Part shown: piece after piece, positions 12,679 through 16,552 of the stretch
How positions within the stretch are numbered: position 1 is the first letter of the stretch
Layout of the letters: the number at the start of each line of letters is the position of its first letter
From: an uncultured Clostridia bacterium
GTDB lineage: Bacteria; Bacillota; Clostridia; Oscillospirales; Oscillospiraceae
Assembly: GCA_947383645.1 (NCBI GenBank)
Contig: CANDEH010000051.1
Span: forward strand, 1 to 16,552
DNA length: 16,552 nt
Reading direction: 5' to 3'
Notes under the pieces: generated by a model
The model's database searches: none
Seen by the model: the letters and a program-made list of their open reading frames with translations, nothing else
Told to the model about the DNA's origin: nothing
Translations under genes and position numbers: made by a program

Positions 12679-13983
12679 TTACTCCTCCAGGAGCGCGTCC
12701 AGCAGGTCGAAGCCGTCCTGTTCCACCACGCGGACCTTTACGCCAAGGGCCGCCTCCACGTCGCTCACGTGGAGGTCATCCAGAAACACATCCCCGCCGT
12801 GGCGCAGCATGTTCACCGGCAGGAGCAGCCTTCCCGGCAGCTCCCCCTTGTGGGGCGTCAGCTGGCGGATCAGGTCCCCGGCGGTGACGAGACCCGCCAC
12901 GTCGATGGTGTGGCCGAAGAAGTCGTTGACGATGGGGTACACCGTCCCCTCCACCTCCGGGTACTTTGCCCGCAGCTCCCCCAGCAGCTCCCGGAGGAAG
13001 GGGGCGCAGGACACGCCGGTGGCCAGGGCCGCCCGCCGCGCTCCGGCAGGGGCTTCCGACAGCCTCAGACCGCTGCGGAACTCCTCCATCAGGCTGCGGA
13101 CCATCCCCACGCCGTTCTCCAGCTGGACGTAGCCCTCGTAGAAGTCCTCCTCCGGCAGGGGAAGCTCCGCCCGCAGGTACAGCTCGTCGGAGCAGAAGAA
13201 CCGCCGCTCCCCGTGCCTGGCGAGGCACTTTTTGCCGAAGGCCTCCACCATGGCGATGATGGCCCGGGCCTCCTCCTGGGTCACCGGGCGGAGCTTGCTG
13301 AGACCCTGGCGGTATTTGGTGAGACCCACGGGGACCACGGAGCAGCTGACAAAGCCCATGTCGTCCATGTCCTCCATGGTCCGCTGGAGCTGGGTACCGT
13401 CGTTCCAGCCGGGGCAGACCACGATCTGCCCGTTCATGGCGATGCCGGCCCTCCCGAAGGCGCGCATGGTCTCCAGGCTCCTGGCGGCGTCCCGGTTTCC
13501 CAGAAGGGTGCAGCGGAGCTGGGGGTCCGTGGCGTGGACGGAGACGTTGATGGGGCTGATCCGCAGTTCCATGATCCGCGCGATCTCCCGGTCAGAGAGG
13601 TTGGTGAGGGTGATATAGTTGCCAATCAGGAAGCTCAGGCGGGCGTCGTCGTCCTTAAAATACAGGGTGGAGCGCAGATTGGGGGCCATCTGGTCCACGA
13701 AGCAGAACAGGCAGTGGTTGGAGCAGGGCATGGGATTGTCCATCAGGTAGCTGTCAAAGTTGAGGCCAAGCTCCTCCCCCTCGCCCTTCTTCACCCGGAG
13801 GGTGCGGCACGCTCCGCCCTCGCTCTCCAGCACCAGCTCCGGGTTGGGGTCATAGCCGAAGAAGCGGTAGTCCAGCACATCGACGATATCGTGGCCGTTG
13901 ATTGCAATCAGTTTTTCCCCGCGCCGGACGCCCGCCCGGCGGGCGGGCGAGTGCGGGTCGAGAGAGGTAATGACGGTGCTCAT
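12679..13983 (-). CDS. DUF512 family protein: PDZ domain plus radical-SAM-like Fe-S domain
   Basis: This encodes 434 residues from the ATG at 13983, with AAAGGAGCG upstream. A PDZ-like domain occupies about residues 1-65 (ITSLDPHSPARRAGVRRGEKLIAING). It is followed by CSNHCLFCF with C87, C91 and C94, the CX3CX2C arrangement that binds a 4Fe-4S cluster in radical SAM enzymes. Then comes a TIM-barrel-like region (GNYITLTNLSDREIARI, SPINVSVHATDP, GQIVVCPGWNDG) and a DUF512 C-terminal part. The family is conserved in Firmicutes and often neighbours der. It has been called a putative Fe-S oxidoreductase, but no reaction is established. It heads the operon that continues through an unknown gene, der, plsY and gpsA, with a good promoter at 14065-14093. 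Length is typical. Confidence 0.95.
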   Translation of the reverse strand: MSTVITSLDPHSPARRAGVRRGEKLIAINGHDIVDVLDYRFFGYDPNPELVLESEGGACRTLRVKKGEGEELGLNFDSYLMDNPMPCSNHCLFCFVDQMAPNLRSTLYFKDDDARLSFLIGNYITLTNLSDREIARIMELRISPINVSVHATDPQLRCTLLGNRDAARSLETMRAFGRAGIAMNGQIVVCPGWNDGTQLQRTMEDMDDMGFVSCSVVPVGLTKYRQGLSKLRPVTQEEARAIIAMVEAFGKKCLARHGERRFFCSDELYLRAELPLPEEDFYEGYVQLENGVGMVRSLMEEFRSGLRLSEAPAGARRAALATGVSCAPFLRELLGELRAKYPEVEGTVYPIVNDFFGHTIDVAGLVTAGDLIRQLTPHKGELPGRLLLPVNMLRHGGDVFLDDLHVSDVEAALGVKVRVVEQDGFDLLDALLEE

Positions 13984-14064
13984 AGGCGCTCCTTTTTACT
14001 GATAGAGGGCTTGCGGATTGGTTTTGCGGTGTATATGTGTAGTATAATATGGTATACTCAGGAT

Positions 14065-14093
14065 AGTATACTGAATTTCCCCCTGCTTTTCAA
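14065..14093 (-). promoter_or_regulatory. Promoter of the DUF512-der-plsY-gpsA operon
   Basis: On the minus strand, TTGAAA (complement of 14088-14093) and TATACT (complement of 14065-14070) are 17 nt apart. The predicted leader is about 75 nt before the ATG at 13983. A second TATACT-like word lies at about 14051-14058, in an AT-rich stretch with overlapping palindromes. Confidence 0.8.
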
Positions 14094-14121
14094 GGGAAAA
14101 TTCCAAAATCATTCCTGGGTG

Positions 14122-14154
14122 TGCAACTTGCCTCCGCCTTTCTCCGTCTATAAT
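14122..14154 (+). promoter_or_regulatory. ECF-type, probably autoregulated promoter of the sigma factor operon
   Basis: TGCAAC (14122-14127) and CGTC (14145-14148) are 17 nt apart. This fits the ECF promoter pattern known from Bacillus (TGAAAC, 16-17 nt, CGTC). A sigma-A reading also exists: TTGCCT (14128-14133), 15-nt spacer, TATAAT (14149-14154). The two overlap, so basal plus autoregulated expression is plausible. Confidence 0.6.
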
Positions 14155-14184
14155 AGTGAAAGCTTTCTGTTAAGGAGTCCCACT

Positions 14185-14739
14185 ATGGACGACGACGCCA
14201 TCATTGCCCTCTTCTGGGAGCGCTCCGAGGAGGCCATCCGTCAGACAGCGAAGAAGTACGAACCATACTGCCGCGCGATCATCGGCCGCATTCTCCCCTG
14301 TGCCGGGGATGTGGAGGAGTGCCTGAACGACACCTATCTGGGGGCCTGGAACGCCATGCCGCCCCAGCGGCCGGCGGCGCTGAAGCCCCTCCTGGGGCGA
14401 ATTGCCCGGAACGCGGCGCTGGACCGGTACGACTACTGCCGCGCCAGGAAGCGCAGCGCCGCCTTCGAGACCGTGCTGGACGAGCTGAGCGAGTGCGTGG
14501 GCGGCGACGCCACCCAGGCCGGGGTGGACTGCGCCCTTTTGGGGGAGGCCATCGGCAGCTATCTGCGCCGCCTGCCCCCGGTGCAGCGGCAGGTATTCCT
14601 GCGGCGGTACTGGTACTGCGACGACATTGCGGAGGTGGCCCTTCGGTACGGATTTACCGCCTCCAAGGTGAAGTCCATGCTCCACCGTACCCGCCGCGGG
14701 CTGAGAGAATACTTGATGAAGGAGGGATTCTCCCTGTGA
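14185..14739 (+). CDS. ECF-type RNA polymerase sigma factor
   Basis: This encodes 184 residues from the ATG at 14185, with TAAGGAG at 14171-14177. The long open frame continuing upstream to 12646 is antisense to the DUF512 gene and is not coding. A sigma region 2 fold spans about 10-80 (CRAIIGRILPCAGDVEECLN and TYLGAWNAMPP, with the -10 recognition helix). Region 4 spans about 128-180 (RLPPVQRQVFLRRYWYCDD, then an HTH IAEVALRYGFTASKVKSML). There is no region 1 or 3, as in ECF sigma factors. Its stop overlaps the GTG of the next gene by 4 nt, typical of a sigma/anti-sigma pair. It is likely held inactive by that partner and released by an envelope signal. The regulon cannot be predicted. Confidence 0.95.
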   Translation: MDDDAIIALFWERSEEAIRQTAKKYEPYCRAIIGRILPCAGDVEECLNDTYLGAWNAMPPQRPAALKPLLGRIARNAALDRYDYCRARKRSAAFETVLDELSECVGGDATQAGVDCALLGEAIGSYLRRLPPVQRQVFLRRYWYCDDIAEVALRYGFTASKVKSMLHRTRRGLREYLMKEGFSL

Positions 14740-15587
14740 ATAAAGAGGAGTTTTTCCGCGCCATCGGGGAGGTGGACGACGCCCAGGTGCTGGAGGCGGA
14801 GGGGCCGGCCGGCAAGCGGCGGAGCCTCCTCCCCCGTCTGGCTCCCCTGGCCGCCTGCCTGCTCCTGCTTATTGGCGCCGTGGCGGCCCGGTCCCATCTG
14901 TCCCTCCCGGTGCGGCCGTCGGTCCTCCCGGAGAGCCGGGGGCAGACCGGGGACAGCTTTGATTCCGCCGGACAGGAGGAACGGCCGTCCCTCTCCTGCG
15001 GCGTTACCATCACCCCCTTTGACCCCGCAGAACGGCGACGGGATGCGGAGGCGCAGAAGGGCGCATCGGAGGATACCGTCTCCTCCGGGAGTTCCATGGA
15101 CCTGGTCTGGCTCACCCCCGAGGAGCTGCTGGAGCGGGATACCTGGATCTTCCGGGGCACCGTGGAAGATATGTCCTACTACAAAGTGGACGAAATCGGC
15201 ACTCTGGGCGGCTGCTTCACTGTGGCAGAGGTGCGGGTCACCGATGTCCTCCGGGGGGAGCTCACCGCCGGCGATACCTGTCAGGTTCTTCTGCCGGTGG
15301 TGCGGGGGTACATGTCCAACTCCATTGCCGGGGCCTTAGAGGAGGTGGAGGTGGGCAGCGAGGCCATCTTCATGCCCCGCCCCGCCTCCCCGGAGACAGT
15401 GGTCAGTGAGAGCGGCCGCAGCTTCTGCTACGCCGACGTGGCCGACGCCTACTTTACCGAGGGCCTGCGCTTTCTCTTCCTCCAGACCGGGGACGGCCTC
15501 CGCTTTGAGCGCAGCGCCTACGCGGACATCCGGGACGCGCAGACGCTGGATGAGGTATATGAGTACCTCAGAGGGATGCTCCCCTGA
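14736..15587 (+). CDS. Probable membrane anti-sigma factor
   Basis: This encodes 283 residues from the GTG at 14736, with GGAGGG at 14721-14726, overlapping the sigma factor stop (GTGA). The short cytoplasmic N-terminus NKEEFFRAIGEVDDAQVLEAE resembles the IG.(I/V)DD..(I/V)EA motif at the start of many clostridial anti-sigma factors. One membrane helix follows at about 36-52 (APLAACLLLLIGAVA), so the rest is predicted to be outside the cell. That part has a polar linker (about 55-120) and a globular domain (ELLERDTWIFRGTVEDMSYYKV, VAEVRVTDVLRGELTAGDTC, YLRGMLP end) of unknown fold. The role (binding the sigma factor until a signal is sensed) is inferred from operon order and topology. No terminator is visible after it. 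Confidence 0.85.
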   Translation: MNKEEFFRAIGEVDDAQVLEAEGPAGKRRSLLPRLAPLAACLLLLIGAVAARSHLSLPVRPSVLPESRGQTGDSFDSAGQEERPSLSCGVTITPFDPAERRRDAEAQKGASEDTVSSGSSMDLVWLTPEELLERDTWIFRGTVEDMSYYKVDEIGTLGGCFTVAEVRVTDVLRGELTAGDTCQVLLPVVRGYMSNSIAGALEEVEVGSEAIFMPRPASPETVVSESGRSFCYADVADAYFTEGLRFLFLQTGDGLRFERSAYADIRDAQTLDEVYEYLRGMLP

Positions 15588-15876
15588 GGCGCAAAGACGG
15601 CTGGACGCCATCATTTCAGAGCGTTTGTCCGTATAGCTTGCCTGCATGCGTCCGGGCTTATGGAAACAGGCTGTGGTCTGGATGCTGCATAGAAGACGGA
15701 TTTTGCGGGGATATTCTCACCGTCGGAAGACAGGGCGGCTTTACCGTGGGACAGGAAAATCCGGGGCAAAGAAATGCGCCGGAAGGTTCTCCTCAATGAA
15801 AAACATGCGGTTCCGCTGCTTTGCAAAAAATTTGGAAGAAAGATTTTATAATTTCCAGCCCTAACCTTATGTAACT
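15588..15876. other. Intergenic region without a convincing gene
   Basis: This belongs to the 437-bp gap between the anti-sigma gene and the integrase. Open frames at 15646-15864 (plus) and 15611-15946 (minus) lack an SD and domain signals, and overlap each other. The stretch becomes AT-rich towards 15830-15860 (AAAGATTTTATAATTTCC). It may contain the junction between host chromosome and an integrated element, but no att core can be identified without the other end. Confidence 0.5.
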
Positions 15877-15926
15877 CGGCAAATGGCGGCAATGCCTTGA
15901 TTTTCAGGCGTTTCCGCCATTTGCCG
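15877..15926. repeat. Long hairpin near the integrase
   Basis: CGGCAAATGGCGG (15877-15889) pairs perfectly with CCGCCATTTGCCG (15914-15926). An inner AATGCCT/AGGCGTT stem with one G-T pair continues after a single mismatch, giving about 20 bp in all around a TGATTTTC loop. A short TTT follows on the plus strand. It may be a terminator for the sigma operon, a dispersed repeat, or part of an element end. Confidence 0.65.
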
Positions 15927-15982
15927 TTTGGGAGAGTAATTCGCATATGTCGGCGTTTCCCGGCGTGACTTTGCGCTGAAAC

Positions 15983-16028
15983 GTAGTACGGAAGTAGTAA
16001 AAGCGCCTGTACGCTATCTTTCTACTAC
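15983..16028. repeat. Phased GTAGTA repeats beside the integrase stop codon
   Basis: GTAGTA occurs at 15983-15988 and 15994-15999, spaced 11 bp, and in inverted form (TACTAC) at 16023-16028, overlapping the integrase stop. Helically phased short repeats next to int are typical of arm-type binding sites of tyrosine recombinases. Function here is inferred only. Confidence 0.35.
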
Positions 16029-16552
16029 GCGGCCAGCCGCTCCATCTCCGCCTTTACAGAACAGGCATCCACATGGGTGTAATAGTCCAGCGTCATGGTG
16101 ATATTAGCGTGGCCCATGATGTACTGCAACGCTTTGGGGTTCATGCCAGCGTTCGCCATCCGGGAACAGAAAGTATGCCGGATGGAGTGCGGGGTGATGT
16201 TGGGCAACGGTTCCTTGTGATGCTTGTTGTACTTCTTCACAAGGCCCCTGACCATGTTGTTGTAGTTCATCCCTACCTTGGGCAAGCCCTCCCGGTTCAA
16301 GAACAGAAAACCCGTGTAGCCGTCCACCGTGATTGTGGGCTTCTTTCCCCGGTTCTTCAGCACCCGCTTCAACGCCTGATAGACCGGCTCACTCATGGGG
16401 ATTTCCCGGTAGCCGCTCTTGGTCTTGGGCGTTTCGATGTAGTAGCCGTTCTCACTGTCCCGCAAAAGCTGGTGGTCTACCCGGATCAGCCGGTTCTTAA
16501 AGTCAAGGTTCGTGGTCAGCCCGCAGAACTCGGAAATGCGAAGCCCGGTTCC
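16025..16552 (-). CDS. Tyrosine recombinase/integrase, catalytic domain (partial)
   Basis: The frame is open from the right edge to the TAG at 16025, giving 175 C-terminal residues; the N-terminal arm- and core-binding domains are beyond the window. The catalytic set is complete. R is in TGLRISEFCGL near the edge, and the beta-strand K is in the PKTKSGYREIPMS region. HSIRHTF supplies H and R, MGHANITMT the second H, and LDYYTHV the nucleophilic Tyr. This is close to Tn916-type and phage integrases of Firmicutes. A TTG at 16465 could look like a start but is internal, because the conserved Arg box lies upstream of it. The gene likely sits at the end of an integrative conjugative element or prophage extending to the right. 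Confidence 0.95.
   Translation of the reverse strand, partial: GTGLRISEFCGLTTNLDFKNRLIRVDHQLLRDSENGYYIETPKTKSGYREIPMSEPVYQALKRVLKNRGKKPTITVDGYTGFLFLNREGLPKVGMNYNNMVRGLVKKYNKHHKEPLPNITPHSIRHTFCSRMANAGMNPKALQYIMGHANITMTLDYYTHVDACSVKAEMERLAA

Noticed and set aside
12646..14184. Long plus-strand open frame running into the sigma factor gene (697 codons in total)
   Set aside because: The part before 14185 is antisense to the DUF512 gene, is low-complexity (His, Gly, Val and Asp rich) and has no SD; only the last 184 codons are real.
15611..15946. 111-codon minus-strand and 72-codon plus-strand frames in the last intergenic region
   Set aside because: They overlap each other, lack SD sites and include the hairpin sequence; no domain features.

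Overview
The window looks like chromosomal DNA of a GC-rich Firmicute of class Clostridia, most likely a gut Oscillospiraceae relative (Flavonifractor/Lawsonibacter/Pseudoflavonifractor-like). This is inferred from three things: Gram-positive style Shine-Dalgarno sites (AGGAGG) with standard sigma-A promoters, the gene set (a glutamate dehydrogenase, a clostridial-type cardiolipin synthase, a DUF512 protein followed by der, plsY and gpsA, and a YjdF-like protein), and short palindromic repeats that I remember as common in this family. No database search was possible.

Layout. 1-550 (minus) is the N-terminal part of a glutamate dehydrogenase that runs off the left edge. 722-1165 (minus) is a Cys-rich putative zinc-ribbon protein. 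It diverges from a phosphoribosyltransferase at 1356-1916 (plus), whose promoter carries an operator-like repeat array and whose end has a textbook terminator. 2040-3620 (plus) is cardiolipin synthase. 3766-4095 (plus) is an orphan gene ending in a strong hairpin terminator. A 151-bp MITE-like repeat then abuts the stop codon of a minus-strand yjdF-like gene (4390-4809), whose leader folds like a riboswitch. 5067-5726 (plus) is a lipoprotein of unknown function, 5922-6839 (plus) a PAP2-type membrane phosphatase, and 6977-7246 (plus) a small membrane protein. Then come, on minus, ribosomal protein L28 (7451-7639) and an AraC/GyrI-like regulator (7807-8652). A second MITE-like element lies at about 8758-8939.

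8968-13983 (minus) is one apparent operon read from 13983 leftward: DUF512 radical-SAM-like protein, an unknown 202-residue protein, Der GTPase, PlsY acyltransferase and GpsA dehydrogenase. GpsA makes glycerol-3-phosphate and PlsY acylates it. With the cardiolipin synthase and the PAP2 phosphatase, this gives the window a phospholipid theme. 14185-15587 (plus) is an ECF sigma factor overlapping a probable membrane anti-sigma factor. It is preceded by a promoter of the ECF type, which suggests autoregulation. 16025-16552 (minus) is the catalytic part of a tyrosine recombinase, probably the edge of an integrative element that continues to the right.

Most genes have a recognisable promoter, and the -10 box is TATACT in at least six of them. 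I found no CRISPR array, tRNA or rRNA gene, and no convincing new defence or mobile system. The most interesting items are the yjdF-type leader RNA, the two MITE-like elements, the ECF-type promoter and the phased repeats beside the integrase.
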